The notes: generated by a model from the letters alone, not told the origin. A DNA stretch of 48,365 nucleotides from Stentor coeruleus (GCA_001970955.1 MPUH01000521.1:1-48365), one strand, 5' to 3'; counted from the stretch's first letter, positions 22,504-32,632 are shown. A program made the numbers and translations.

Positions 22504-24684
22504 ATGTTTAGATTAAAAGAAATTAATTTGAAAGACTTAGCAGCTACCTTTAATGATTCAATTATCGAAGATTTTACACTTTCTTATGAACAAAATCAAT
22601 TAGGTAACCATGAAAAAGCACTAGCCAAATATATTTCTTTGCTGACTTTACAAAAACAAATGTTTGAAATTTTTAACAATATTGGTGTGACCTATTATTA
22701 TCTTAAAAAGCCGATTTTTTCAATAGAATACTTTAAGAAAGCTATATCTTTAAATCGTTGTTCTTATATTCCTTATTATAATTGGGCTTTGGTAAGTATA
22801 AACCTTCATCATTACAAAAATGCAATTTTAATCATAGAAGATGCATATACTAGTATAAGAAATCCACCCAGCGATTTGATTGATCTTATGAATCATGCAA
22901 AAACGCAAGCATTTTCAAAAAAAGGTGAAAAACTTGATAATTTCTCTTCTGAAATATCCCCAACTCATTATTCATCTTTAAGTCCTTCAAAATCAAAGAA
23001 AAGCATAAGGAAATATATATCTTCAAGTCATCTAAAGTATCAAATCCCCGAATCTACTATTAATATTTCACCCTCTAAACAAACTATACCATCAGTTGAT
23101 CGTATTTTATCACCTGTGACAAAAATTCAAACATTTACAAACTTTGGGAAAAAAAAAAGGTTAAAAGTAAAACTAGAATCAAAAGATTCTCCTCTACCTC
23201 AAAAACCCTTTTCATTTTATCCACGTTCACATTATAGAACGTTATTAAATTTAAATGAAGTTGATCAACTTTATCAAATCGAAGCATCAAACATTCCAGG
23301 AATTGAAAAAATGTTTGAAAGCTCAAATGAAACAAGAAAAAACGTGAATCATATTTCAAAAATTCAGCAGTATGTATCAGATGAAAACAATGTAAAAATT
23401 GAATTTGAAGACCCACAAAAATTGAGTACTAATAATCTTACAGAACAAGAGTTAAAATATATTGTTCATCAATTTGACTTTCCAGATTTTATTAGAGATT
23501 ATGTTGAGATTGACAAAATACTTTATAAATTGTATTTTTTTTTGAAATTTAATTATAAAGTTAGAAAAAGCATTTATACGATATCACAAATAAAGCATTA
23601 TTATTCAGGGGAAGTTATATTTAAGCAAGGTGAAATAGGTGATAAATTGTATGTAATTTTAAAAGGATCAGTGTCAATTGAAAAAGAGTACCCTGAATTT
23701 CGTAATTACTCTTTTATTATAAATTCAGTATATGATGGAAGACAATTTGGTGATTTAAGTTTAATGGGATCTCTTAATAATCATCCGGTAAATGAACGAG
23801 TAGCTTCATGTATAGCAAGTGAAGAATCCTATTTCCTGTCAATACCAAAAAAAGATTATCAAAGGATGCTTCTTGATTCACAAAAAGAAGAAATCGAAAG
23901 CAGAATTAATTTTTTTTCTGAAATTGCAATTTTTAAAGGTTTTAGTTTAGCTGTTCTTATAACCCTAGCTACAAATGTTGAATTAACAGTATTTAAACTT
24001 GATGAAATTATTATTGAACAAGGGAAATTCCCTAAAGGACTTTATATTATATATTCAGGATTTGCTGTGTTATATACACAAGGTTATCGTATACATGATA
24101 GATCATATAATGAATTTTTAAATAGAAGAAAACAACAAGGCTCGGTTTCACCAATAAATAATCCAAAATATCAGAAAAAGTATCAATTAACTCCAATAAA
24201 AAGAGATCTTTATAGTTCAATTGATTCATTTCAACCTGAACAGATGAGTAAAATACAAAGAAGTTTGTCTAAGTCTGATTTAAAAAAATTAAAGAAAAAC
24301 AAAAATTCTCAATATTTAGTTAGAGACTCGCTAGAATTTGCTACAATTAGAGCTACGGATTATTTTGGAGGACGTGTATTACTTCATAATGATTTAGCTC
24401 CTGAATTAGCTTCTAAATTTACTATTGTGGCTAAAAATTCAGAAGTTAAGATTTTTATCATAGAAAAACAGCATCTTCAATATTTTAGTGATGATTTAGT
24501 GCATCAGATGAAAGTTATTCTTAGCAAAAGCTTTGAAATTGATTGTCCTCCTGATGTTAACTCTGAACAAATGATAAAAACTTTGCATAATTGGCAAGCG
24601 TATAGAGATAATCTTATTGATGGAATTAATAGGAATAAGTATCTTGAAAGATATAAAGATACTTTTCCTTTTAATCGAGAATAG
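22504..24684 (+). CDS. TPR protein with two cyclic-nucleotide-binding-like domains
   Basis: Intronless, 726 residues. Residues about 15-130 form tetratricopeptide-type helices (N-x-G-x-x-Y-Y and Y-x-N-x-A patterns). Residues about 130-270 are low-complexity and Ser/Pro/Lys-rich. A first cNMP-binding fold is at about 350-455: G-E-x-I-F-K-Q-G-E-x-G-D, then FGDLSLM and an arginine a few residues later, approximating the phosphate-binding cassette. A second fold spans about 465-690 and is split by a roughly 80-residue polar insert. Its cassette (YFGGRVLLHND) lacks the usual Glu/Arg pair, so it may not bind nucleotide. There is no kinase or channel segment. It could be a divergent PKA-regulatory-like scaffold or a cilia-related cNMP sensor. 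The domain calls are solid; the role is inferred. Confidence 0.85.
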   Translation: MFRLKEINLKDLAATFNDSIIEDFTLSYEQNQLGNHEKALAKYISLLTLQKQMFEIFNNIGVTYYYLKKPIFSIEYFKKAISLNRCSYIPYYNWALVSINLHHYKNAILIIEDAYTSIRNPPSDLIDLMNHAKTQAFSKKGEKLDNFSSEISPTHYSSLSPSKSKKSIRKYISSSHLKYQIPESTINISPSKQTIPSVDRILSPVTKIQTFTNFGKKKRLKVKLESKDSPLPQKPFSFYPRSHYRTLLNLNEVDQLYQIEASNIPGIEKMFESSNETRKNVNHISKIQQYVSDENNVKIEFEDPQKLSTNNLTEQELKYIVHQFDFPDFIRDYVEIDKILYKLYFFLKFNYKVRKSIYTISQIKHYYSGEVIFKQGEIGDKLYVILKGSVSIEKEYPEFRNYSFIINSVYDGRQFGDLSLMGSLNNHPVNERVASCIASEESYFLSIPKKDYQRMLLDSQKEEIESRINFFSEIAIFKGFSLAVLITLATNVELTVFKLDEIIIEQGKFPKGLYIIYSGFAVLYTQGYRIHDRSYNEFLNRRKQQGSVSPINNPKYQKKYQLTPIKRDLYSSIDSFQPEQMSKIQRSLSKSDLKKLKKNKNSQYLVRDSLEFATIRATDYFGGRVLLHNDLAPELASKFTIVAKNSEVKIFIIEKQHLQYFSDDLVHQMKVILSKSFEIDCPPDVNSEQMIKTLHNWQAYRDNLIDGINRNKYLERYKDTFPFNRE

Positions 24685-24882
24685 ATATAGTAAAAGTAGT
24701 TTATGCTAAAAATGATTGAAAATTTAATTTAAAAAATCACACCTTATCCACTTAGTAGCCCAGCTCAAGACTATATGAAATACTTAAGAATATTTTAATA
24801 AGATCTAAACTAGCTTAGAAAGATAATATAAAGAGATTTAAGAAGAAGATAATAAAGGAAAATTTAAAATCTTAGTTTTTAG

Positions 24883-25635
24883 CTATTTAAAAGATAAATT
24901 ATTGATTCTTGCAATTGTTTGAACATGTTGATGTGTACGTACCATCACTGATGGGCTTTCAATCCTATTATTTTCAATAATAAAAGCTCTGATTATTAAA
25001 CAAGTTGAAAAAATGTTACTTTGGTTTAATTTCATGATATAAAAAATATTCTGCTCACTGTTTTCTTCATAAAAGTAAGTTTTAGAATACTCATCATAGG
25101 GAACTAGAATAAAATCAGTGATTTTTTCAAAATTAGTCTCTGATCTAAATAATTCAAAATCACGCTGCCAATTGATTGAAAAAGATGTTGGCTCTAAATT
25201 TAATTGAATTTTAAAAAGAGCTTTTATACAAGGTTTGCATATATGAAGATTCTTTTTTAAATCAGGAAAAATATTTTTGCATATGTTGCATCTAGAAAAA
25301 TAAGTTTTTATTCCTGAAAAGAAAGATAACCCAATATCAGTAACTTTTTTAAAAGTATCTCTATCGTTTTCATTTAGTATTGGTATTTTGTCTAAAAATT
25401 TACTAATGTATCTTAAGCTTAAGCTCAATTGACTAGTTTTGCAAAATAGAGGACAGCCTAAGCCTGAAGCCTTGCCACTGAGTAAATCTAGATCATTTTC
25501 TAGTATTCTATAAAACGATTTCAAAGCATAAAAGCAAAAATCAATTAGGCAACTTATGCAAGCTTTGTGTCCACAACAGAAATTAAAAACTGCCTCTGTG
25601 CCAGAGCATATATAACAATTTCCATTATCAGACAT
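24883..25635 (-). CDS. RING-like zinc-binding protein
   Basis: Intronless, 250 residues. The N-terminus has a RING/B-box-like cysteine pattern: C-x2-C (CYIC), CCGHKACISC, then a distant CPLFC at about residues 60-66. A second C-x2-C ... C-x2-C pair (CNICK.. and CKPC) lies at about 116-136. The spacing between the zinc ligands is longer than in classical RING fingers, so this could be an IBR-like or ciliate-specific variant. The C-terminal half has no recognisable domain. An E3 ubiquitin ligase role is possible but unproven. It is convergent with the TPR/cNMP gene, with 198 bp between stop codons. Confidence 0.7.
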   Translation of the reverse strand: MSDNGNCYICSGTEAVFNFCCGHKACISCLIDFCFYALKSFYRILENDLDLLSGKASGLGCPLFCKTSQLSLSLRYISKFLDKIPILNENDRDTFKKVTDIGLSFFSGIKTYFSRCNICKNIFPDLKKNLHICKPCIKALFKIQLNLEPTSFSINWQRDFELFRSETNFEKITDFILVPYDEYSKTYFYEENSEQNIFYIMKLNQSNIFSTCLIIRAFIIENNRIESPSVMVRTHQHVQTIARINNLSFK

Positions 25636-26495
25636 TTATCTATATTTTTATAATTATATATATAAATTAGATTATTATTAAATAATCTCAGTAATTAGAT
25701 ATCACCTAAAAATTACAACTTTAATAATAAGTATTTGTATTAAAATTAAGTAATCTAAGAAATTTTAATTCAATAATACTTATAAAATATTACATTATGT
25801 GAAAAAAACCAAGATATTTGTTAGTAAATTTTATCATTTAAAATGTGCTAAACTGGAAGAGCTAAACATAGAAATTAGGGACCAAGAAAGATGATTGATA
25901 AAAACAATTCAACATTTTATTAGTTAAAATTATCATGTTAAAAAGCTCAACTATTATTTTAAAAGTAGCTAAAATGTAACTAGGATATTTATTATAAAAT
26001 AGGTAAATGATTGCACCTAAGAACACAAGATTAATAAAATAATTTGAATAAATGTTTTCAAGAATCTTTTTAAAGAAATAACTATTTACACAAAATAATA
26101 AATAAACTTATGTTTATTAATGGAACCCCGACAACTAAGTCAATCTATTTTTTCAAGATAAATAATGATACTATTATGAGTATCAATGCAATTGATTTCA
26201 AGTTTTTATTCCGGAGTTTACCGAAAAAGAACCAAAAATATTTTTAGCAATCCTGAGATAAATTATTTATAAGTTGTTTTTATATATAAAAGAAATAATA
26301 ATATAATAGTTTTGCAATGCTACTCTATTAATTAATTTGATGATTTAAGATTTATGTTTTATTGAATTTGGAATAATTGTATATAAACTTAAATGGATAT
26401 ANTATATAATAGTTTTGCAATGCTACTCTATTAATTAATATGATGATTTAAGATTTATGTTTTATTGAATTTGGAATAATTGTATATAAACTTAA
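25636..26495. other. Divergent intergenic region with a duplicated block
   Basis: AT-rich spacer between the divergent RING-like and K+ channel genes, presumably holding both promoters. The right end contains a direct repeat around an N (26301-26503). No gene or motif was recognised in the rest. Confidence 0.5.
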
Positions 26496-26503
26496 ATGGA
26501 TAT
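26301..26503. repeat. Direct repeat around an N: probable unmerged contig ends
   Basis: 26301-26400 is repeated at 26404-26503 with one visible mismatch (attaattt versus attaatat), separated by a few bases containing the N at 26402. The copy on the right includes the first codons of the channel gene. The true sequence probably has one copy. Confidence 0.75.
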
Positions 26504-28538
26504 AATATCTGGAAGTGATGTAAGTGTACATACGCGAAAGTGGGCAGCAATATCATTGTTAGAAAATGTGACAAATCATAGAAAAAGACACGAAAAACCT
26601 ATTGATGATGAACATATTCCAAAGAGACAAAAAACTGAATTTTTTCCAAACAGGCACAAAGGAAGAAGAAGGTACAAAGAAAGAGGTTATTTTTTGATAA
26701 GCCCTGAATCTTTACTTAAAGTTTATTGGAACACATTAAAAATCCTTCTTCTCATGATAGAATCAATTTTAATTCCATATGTTCTAAGTTTCAACCCAAT
26801 CAATATACTTTTTTACCAGCACGTCATAGAATTCATAGAGTTATTATTTATATTTGATATCATCATGAGCTTTAATACAGAAATTTATTATAACGGTATC
26901 TTATTTTCAAATAGACTTTTTATTGCTAAACAATATATAAAATCTTGGTTTCTCATAGACTTTATAGCTTCAATTCCATTTCAATATATTTTTGTTGATG
27001 CAAACCTAACAGAGCCTGTGCTGTATATATCTAGTACAAACACAGGAGCTTTAAAGTTTCTATGGCTTCTTAAACTCTTTAGGATTTTAGAAGCGAAAAA
27101 CCTTGTTTACAAACTTGAAGATTATCTTGTCAGTTCAGTATTACTCATTCCACTTCGAGCATTTAAATTTTTATTTGGGGCATTTATATGGACTCATTGG
27201 CTCAGTTGCATAATTTATGCATATTACGCAAGAGGTTTAGAAATCGAACCTAAACTTTGGAGTCGATTTTATGAAATCACTCTTGATATGTATTTAAGAA
27301 ATGTTTATTTGGTATTACAAACTATGACTTCTGTTGGTTATGGAGATATTTTACCAATAACTAATGCTCAACACATAATTGCTATTGTTTCAATGTGTTT
27401 TGCTTGTGTTTTATTTGGGAATATTATAGGAAATATTCAAGGTTTCATTGAAAACTATAATGCAGATGGACGATATTATGAAGATACAGCTAGAAGGTTA
27501 AAAAAATATTTAAAGATCAATAAACTCCCTTCTGCTCTTCGTTTGCGGGTTATTCAATACATATTTTATCTGAAAAGGATCAGCAAAAAAAATGACCAAA
27601 AAGAAATGGGGATTTTAGATAACCTTTCGTTTCCTTTACGCGAAGAAATTTTCACACAAACCCGTGGCTACCTTTTAGCGAAAAGCGCTATTTTTATGAG
27701 TTATAGTGGCTCATTTCTTAAATACCTTAGTTACCAAATGAAAATTGAAGCATTTGCCCCAGGAGATCTTATTTTTAAAGAAGGGGAGATGAGTTCTGTC
27801 ATATATTATCTATGTGGAGGTGTAGTGCAGATTTATCATGAAGCTACAAAAACAGTATTCAAAGATATTAAAAAAACTAAATATTTTGGTGAAATAGCTT
27901 TTTTTTTGAATAGACCCCGAACTGCTTCAGCCATGTGTTTGAAATTTTCTGAATTTTTAACTTTGGATCGAAGTGTTTTGTTTAATGTTCTTTACGCTCG
28001 ACCTAAAGAAATGGAAATTACAAATGTTATCATTCATAACACAGAAAAGTATAAAAATTTAAGCTTATTAGGTATTCGATGCTATTTATGTCGTAAGCTT
28101 GGCCATGTGGCAAAAAATTGTAGTGAGTTTATTTATTTGCCGAATAAATCAGAAGCTATTAAAAAAGCAGAAGCTCGTAAATATTGTAATCAAAAGGTTA
28201 TAAATCTTAATTTGACATCTGCGAACAATTTTCCACGTCAAGATACAGAAAGTAAGCCTTTTGTTCGTTATGATGCATATAATACGTTTGGGCAGTCATT
28301 CACTCCAGGTACAAAATTCCAGAATTATAAGCAAATTATTGCTCGTGCATGGAGCCTTGAAGGTAAAAGAGCTACTGCCTTATTAAATAAACGGCTTGTA
28401 AGCATACAAGAGCAAAGTAATGAAAGTGATTCTAGTAGCAGTAGTAATGCTTCAAATACTTTAGTTGGCTTACATCATAGAAGCTTATCATTAGAGTCTT
28501 CATTTTCTGCATCGTATAAACTAACACTTGGTAAGTAA
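26496..28538 (+). CDS. Cyclic-nucleotide-type K+ channel with C-terminal zinc knuckle
   Basis: Intronless, 680 residues. A basic N-terminus is followed by six membrane helices (S1 about 72-97, S2 110-128, S3 148-165, S4 186-206, S5 215-245, S6 292-316). The pore loop has the K+ filter motif TSVGYGD with GYGD at 281-284. S4 has few regularly spaced arginines (LKLFRILEAK), so voltage dependence may be weak. A C-linker is followed by a cNMP-binding fold at about 405-500 with a canonical cassette (FGEIAFF..RPRTAS, about 463). After it comes a CCHC zinc knuckle, C529-x2-C532-x4-H537-x4-C542. The tail is Ser/Asn-rich. It probably sets membrane potential or excitability in plasma or ciliary membrane. 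The start at 26496 lies inside a duplicated block but is unaffected by it. The zinc knuckle is unusual for CNG/HCN/EAG channels. Confidence 0.92.
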   Translation: MDIISGSDVSVHTRKWAAISLLENVTNHRKRHEKPIDDEHIPKRQKTEFFPNRHKGRRRYKERGYFLISPESLLKVYWNTLKILLLMIESILIPYVLSFNPINILFYQHVIEFIELLFIFDIIMSFNTEIYYNGILFSNRLFIAKQYIKSWFLIDFIASIPFQYIFVDANLTEPVLYISSTNTGALKFLWLLKLFRILEAKNLVYKLEDYLVSSVLLIPLRAFKFLFGAFIWTHWLSCIIYAYYARGLEIEPKLWSRFYEITLDMYLRNVYLVLQTMTSVGYGDILPITNAQHIIAIVSMCFACVLFGNIIGNIQGFIENYNADGRYYEDTARRLKKYLKINKLPSALRLRVIQYIFYLKRISKKNDQKEMGILDNLSFPLREEIFTQTRGYLLAKSAIFMSYSGSFLKYLSYQMKIEAFAPGDLIFKEGEMSSVIYYLCGGVVQIYHEATKTVFKDIKKTKYFGEIAFFLNRPRTASAMCLKFSEFLTLDRSVLFNVLYARPKEMEITNVIIHNTEKYKNLSLLGIRCYLCRKLGHVAKNCSEFIYLPNKSEAIKKAEARKYCNQKVINLNLTSANNFPRQDTESKPFVRYDAYNTFGQSFTPGTKFQNYKQIIARAWSLEGKRATALLNKRLVSIQEQSNESDSSSSSNASNTLVGLHHRSLSLESSFSASYKLTLGK

Positions 28539-28924
28539 TGTTATATTTTACTTTAGCGTGAAACTCAGTATAAATTTAAGTGGAAGTTCAGATCTTCACA
28601 TAATTTATATCTAATTTATTAAAATGCTTTTTTTTAAAGTTGATTTTTATAGGATTTTGCTTATTGTTAGAAAGAAATTTTCTTTTTTTGTATTGAGGTT
28701 TTTTGTATAGATTATTTGTTATATTATATACTGAGATATTTCGATTTTTTTATAGGAATCTTACTTTTTTAAAATAAATTTATGATCTTATGATATAAAT
28801 ATCATAACTATTGCTTTATGATTAAATTTATATTCTTATAACTTCGATAAAGTTTAAATACTTAAAGTTAAGAAAATTTCCATAGAATTTTCTAAAACTA
28901 TTTATTGTATTATTTTCACATATT
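28539..28924. other. Convergent intergenic region, nothing recognised
   Basis: AT-rich 3' flanks of two convergent genes. No gene, repeat or RNA was seen. Confidence 0.5.
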
Positions 28925-30241
28925 TTAGTGCTTATTTACTTTATGAACAAGTAATTCACTGTATGTTGTTTGTATCATTTCAATCAGCATTTCTTTTGTA
29001 ATTTCTTTAACTAAATCAATAATTCTAAGTTTAGGGCGAAAATTCGATTTACCATTAAACAACTCTATTTCCAATGTTGGAGATCTTTTAAAATATGTTT
29101 TAATATGTGAAATGTACTCTTTAACTTCTTCTTTATAATTTTTCAAAATGCTTTTAACTTTAGCTTTTATTTTCGCAGTTTTTATAGAACTAGTAAAAAA
29201 AGATTCTAACAAAATTTTTTCTTCTTTGAACGCGGTTTTTTTCACTCTTTTTTTATCTTTTTTTCTTTGTTTTTCATCAATAAATTCTTTTTCTACAGCA
29301 TTCCATTTTTCAAGTAGAAGGGAATATACAATCCTCCTGATTTTCAACCAAGTTTTCAAAGACCTTTGAATAAACAATATCTAATTTTACTTTACTTTTT
29401 CTTTCCAAAGATACATAACAGATGTTATTAAAGATCCATCAATAGTGTTTTCAAGACAACTAATAATAGAGTTCTTATATGTTTTCTTTCGATTTGATAT
29501 CCATCTCTTTGCATATTTTCCGAGGATAACAAGTTTCTAAATAATTTTCACAGTAAATGACATTTTCTTTCTTAAACGTTTGAATTTTAGCATAATACGC
29601 CCTAAACTTTTACTTATTCCTAAAAGCCACAATATTTTTTTCTTACTACGACTTTTTAATATTTTCCTATTTTGAATAAGTTTTTTAATAACATAAGCTA
29701 TCCCACATGGGATAATTAGCAAAATCCACGCTCTTTTAAGTTTTGCAACCTCCTGTATATTTTTTACTCTCCTGTTTTTTCTTAGTTCAAATCTGCTAAA
29801 CTTTTCACTTAACTTTGTGCATTTTTCTTTGTTTATTGAACTTAATATCCGATTCCTCGTTATTCTGTTAATCTCAGCTTTTATTTCTTCTTTCTTCGAA
29901 AATTCTTTTATTTTTTTTAACTTTTCTTCAGGTGAGCTTATATGAATTTTTTTTGTGTTCAAATAAATCGATGACCTTTTAGGACTGTTTTTATTCAGAA
30001 TAAAAAAAGGTGTCATGTCTGTTTACATTTTACTCTTAAATTTTTCGAAAATATCAGAATTGAATCTATCTAGTTTAGAAAATGTATAAGATGGAGAACA
30101 AGACGAGTTTGGGTTGTAGCGCTTATAATCAAAACTTTGTTTTATACATCTTAAAGTACCTGTGTTTGGGCTATAACTTTTGCTTTCTTTTGAAGTTGTA
30201 GATCTCTTTTTGAGACGTCCTGATCTTATTTCTAAATTCAT
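28925..30241 (-). CDS. Basic, helical protein of unknown function, four exons
   Basis: Three neighbouring open frames plus a 47-codon exon join into one 423-residue protein once three 15-nt introns are removed: 30019-30033 (gtaaaatgtaaacag, phase 1), 29537-29551 (gtgaaaattatttag) and 29381-29395 (gtaaagtaaaattag). Exons are 30034-30241, 29552-30018, 29396-29536 and 28925-29380. The total length is divisible by three and the joined frame stays open, which supports the model. The product is very rich in Lys/Arg and Ile/Leu, with a Ser-rich N-terminus. It has one short hydrophobic stretch (WILLIIPCGIAYVI) and W-x-x-R/K repeats reminiscent of IQ-like helices. No family is recognised. A cytoskeletal or calmodulin-binding role is only a guess. 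It is divergent from the RING-H2 gene, 119 bp away. Confidence 0.75.
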
Positions 30242-30360
30242 TTATATATACATTTATTATTAATATTTTTAAACAGAGACAGAATGATTCAAAAGTTATT
30301 TTTTATCTGAGAAATTAGGTTTAAGAGTAGGAGGCATTAAATGCTAATATAATTATATAT
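30242..30360. promoter_or_regulatory. Compact divergent promoter region
   Basis: Only 119 bp separate the two divergent start codons (30241 and 30361), so both promoters must lie here or inside the leaders. No TATA or other motif can be assigned with confidence in such AT-rich sequence. Confidence 0.4.
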
Positions 30361-30801
30361 ATGGACCAAATAAGGATATTAGAAAACATACTTAGCAGAG
30401 GGGCCTCAGGGTTCAGTTTAGCAGAAATGATTCAGAGTCCCGCTTTAGCTCACAATTACGAAGAAACCCCGCCTGAAGAGAAAATAAGTGATTTCTATGA
30501 AATACTTGAACATGTTGAAAAAAATGAAAGATGGGCAAGCGGAATTACTACTTATCAAATCAGCCGATTTAGGCTTTCAATTGCAAAAGGTGAGTTTTAT
30601 ACTGTGGAAGAAACAGATCCAAGCAATTTAGTTCTTAGAAAAAATGTACAAACATGCGCTGTTTGTCTTACTGTAATAAAGACTGGAGAGCTTATCAGAG
30701 AATTACCATGTTCCCATACTTTTCATAAAAAATGTGTTGACCACTGGCTTAAAATCCGAGCTACTTGTCCTATAGATCGAATGTCAATGCTCGGCAAATA
30801 A
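30361..30801 (+). CDS. RING-H2 E3 ubiquitin ligase, small
   Basis: Intronless, 146 residues. The C-terminal RING-H2 finger is complete: C-x2-C (CAVC), then LPCSHTFHKKC, then W-L-K and CPIDR, the standard C3H2C3 arrangement with the conserved Trp and Pro that contact E2 enzymes. The N-terminal 95 residues are acidic and helical with no transmembrane segment, so it is probably soluble. Substrates are unknown. Family assignment is secure. Confidence 0.92.
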   Translation: MDQIRILENILSRGASGFSLAEMIQSPALAHNYEETPPEEKISDFYEILEHVEKNERWASGITTYQISRFRLSIAKGEFYTVEETDPSNLVLRKNVQTCAVCLTVIKTGELIRELPCSHTFHKKCVDHWLKIRATCPIDRMSMLGK

Positions 30802-31069
30802 ACTTTTAATTTATTCAATATACAAACTATGAAGCTACAAAATAAAATCAAACATGAAAATTCTTTGGTAGAAGTTATTCTTATACCCTTAATAGTTTAG
30901 AGAATCCTTTTGGATGCAATAAAAGCAGATGAATTAATTTTCAAAACAGTGATAGATGTGGAATAATGTATTTTAGGTAATTTTCTTAAAGTAGCATAAA
31001 AGATATTAAACTGAAGGATCTTTCTTGCTTCCATAAAACAAATTTTATAATATTAACCACTAATAATAT

Positions 31070-31750
31070 TTAATAACAGCAAAACAAATCTAAACTTCGA
31101 TCATATATTATTTGACTAAATATTACAACAATAACATAACAACGGAATTTTTTTTTAGGTTTAGCAACTGGCCTTAAATCTATTTTCGGTCTCTCAACAA
31201 CTTGTACATCCTTATGTTCTTTCCACCGATTGAATAAAATAGTACAAAAGTCAGTAAAAGCTTCATGAACATTAATCCCACTTCTAGCTGATGTTTCTTT
31301 AAACCCTCCTAAGTTATTTTTTTTCGCGAAATCTTTCCCTTCATCCAAAGTGACCTCACGGTTTTCATTTCCATTACTAACCAGATCAATTTGATTAGCA
31401 ACTAAATAAATCACTACATCACTAGCTGAATTTTGCCTAATTTCATCAAGCCAAAACTTACAATTTTCAAAAGTATGTCTCGCAGTAGCATCATAAACTA
31501 ATAAAACCCCATCTGCTCTTCTATAAAAACTACGAGTTATACTTCTAAAACTTTCTTGTCCAGCTGTATCCCAAATTTGTAGTTTTATAGCTGTATTTCC
31601 AATATCAATTGATTTACTTCCAAACTCAACACCAATTGTAACATTGTGTTGTTCATTGAAAGAGTTTTCACTGAATCTAAGTAATAAGCAAGACTTACCT
31701 ACACCTGTATCTCCAACAATAATGACTCTAAATAGTATATCCTGGTCCAT
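31070..31750 (-). CDS. Rab GTPase of the Rab2/4/14 type
   Basis: Intronless, 226 residues. G1 GDTGVGKS (13-20), switch I with TIGVEFGSK, G3 WDTAGQE (60-66), and FRSITRSFYR typical of the Rab2/Rab4/Rab14 group. The G4 motif reads NQID (119-122) in place of NKxD. G5 is ETSARSG. The C-terminus ends in CCY, which could be a CCX-type geranylgeranylation site; just before it lies an unusually hydrophobic stretch (CYVIVVIFSQII). It acts in vesicle traffic (early endosome, recycling or Golgi for relatives). The missing G4 lysine should weaken guanine-nucleotide affinity if real. The exact subfamily cannot be settled by eye. Confidence 0.88.
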   Translation of the reverse strand: MDQDILFRVIIVGDTGVGKSCLLLRFSENSFNEQHNVTIGVEFGSKSIDIGNTAIKLQIWDTAGQESFRSITRSFYRRADGVLLVYDATARHTFENCKFWLDEIRQNSASDVVIYLVANQIDLVSNGNENREVTLDEGKDFAKKNNLGGFKETSARSGINVHEAFTDFCTILFNRWKEHKDVQVVERPKIDLRPVAKPKKKFRCYVIVVIFSQIIYDRSLDLFCCY

Positions 31751-32080
31751 TATTAATTCTCCTATGCGGAATAAATTATAAACATACCTGTTGAATTTTT
31801 TACATTTTAGTTAGAGTTAAAGTAAAACCTGATTTTTTCTAAAACAACCTCAGCATTTCAAAGCAAATAATCATAAAACTCAAATAACAATCATTACATA
31901 CAACAAATCAATTACATCTGGATTTTCTATTCCTTTGTCCCCTATATAAATTCTACTAGAAAATCAAAAACCCTCAAGTTTAAATTACTTTTTTCACAAT
32001 ATTCTAAGTTTGGAATACTAAAATTACTTATATTCCCGGCATCACTTCTGAGCCAAACAGAATATTTTTATTCTACCTAC
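31751..32080. other. Intergenic, nothing recognised
   Basis: AT-rich spacer between two minus-strand genes: 5' flank of the Rab gene and 3' flank of ARL3. Confidence 0.5.
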
Positions 32081-32632
32081 TTATTTTTGAATAGTTTGAA
32101 CCAGCCATTCCATTCCTTCTTGTAACCCTTCTCCAGTTTTTGCAGAACTAGCCATAATACACCAAGGCCGATCTCTAATAAGATGAAGGTTCATTGTATC
32201 TGAAATTTCATCAGCTGGAAGTGCTTGAAGAAGGTCCTGCTTATTAGCAAAAATAAGAGTTGGAACTCCAGCTAATTTATCATCTTCAAGAAGTTGCTGA
32301 AGTTCTTGATTTGATTCTACAAGCCTATTACGATCTGCACTATCAATGACGAAAACTAGTCCATTTGTATGCTCGAAATAGTTTCTCCAGTAAGGTCTTA
32401 TAGTGCTTTGTCCTCCTATGTCCCACACATTAAGCTTAAAACCTTCTTTTACTAGTGATTTAATATTAAACCCTTGAGTTGGCATGATTTGAGTGATGTC
32501 TTCTTCAGATAAAGCTTTGAGAATTGTAGTTTTGCCTGCATTGTCAAGTCCAAGAACTAGAATTCTAGCTTCCCTTTCGTCTCTTTTTAAGCTTCGTAGC
32601 AGAGAAAGTAAACCCTACTTAGGCAATACCAT
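32081..32632 (-). CDS. ARL3: ARL3-like small GTPase
   Basis: 178 residues after removing a 15-nt intron (32615-32629, gtattgcctaagtag) that directly follows the initiator ATG (32630-32632). The spliced N-terminus reads [11 protein letters not shown], matching the amphipathic helix of ARL3. Exon 2 is 32081-32614. P-loop GLDNAGKT (23-30), PTQGFNIKS in switch I, VWDIGGQ in switch [12 protein letters not shown], and NKQD are all present. ARL3-GTP releases lipidated cargo from UNC119 and PDE6D inside cilia. Sequence features favour ARL3 over ARL2. UNC119, its partner, is 8 kb away at 40166-40708. Confidence 0.93.

Noticed and set aside
28520..28560. Intron gtaagtaatg...tttag at the channel stop codon
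   Set aside because: It would be 26 nt, unlike every other intron here, and the tail already ends plausibly.
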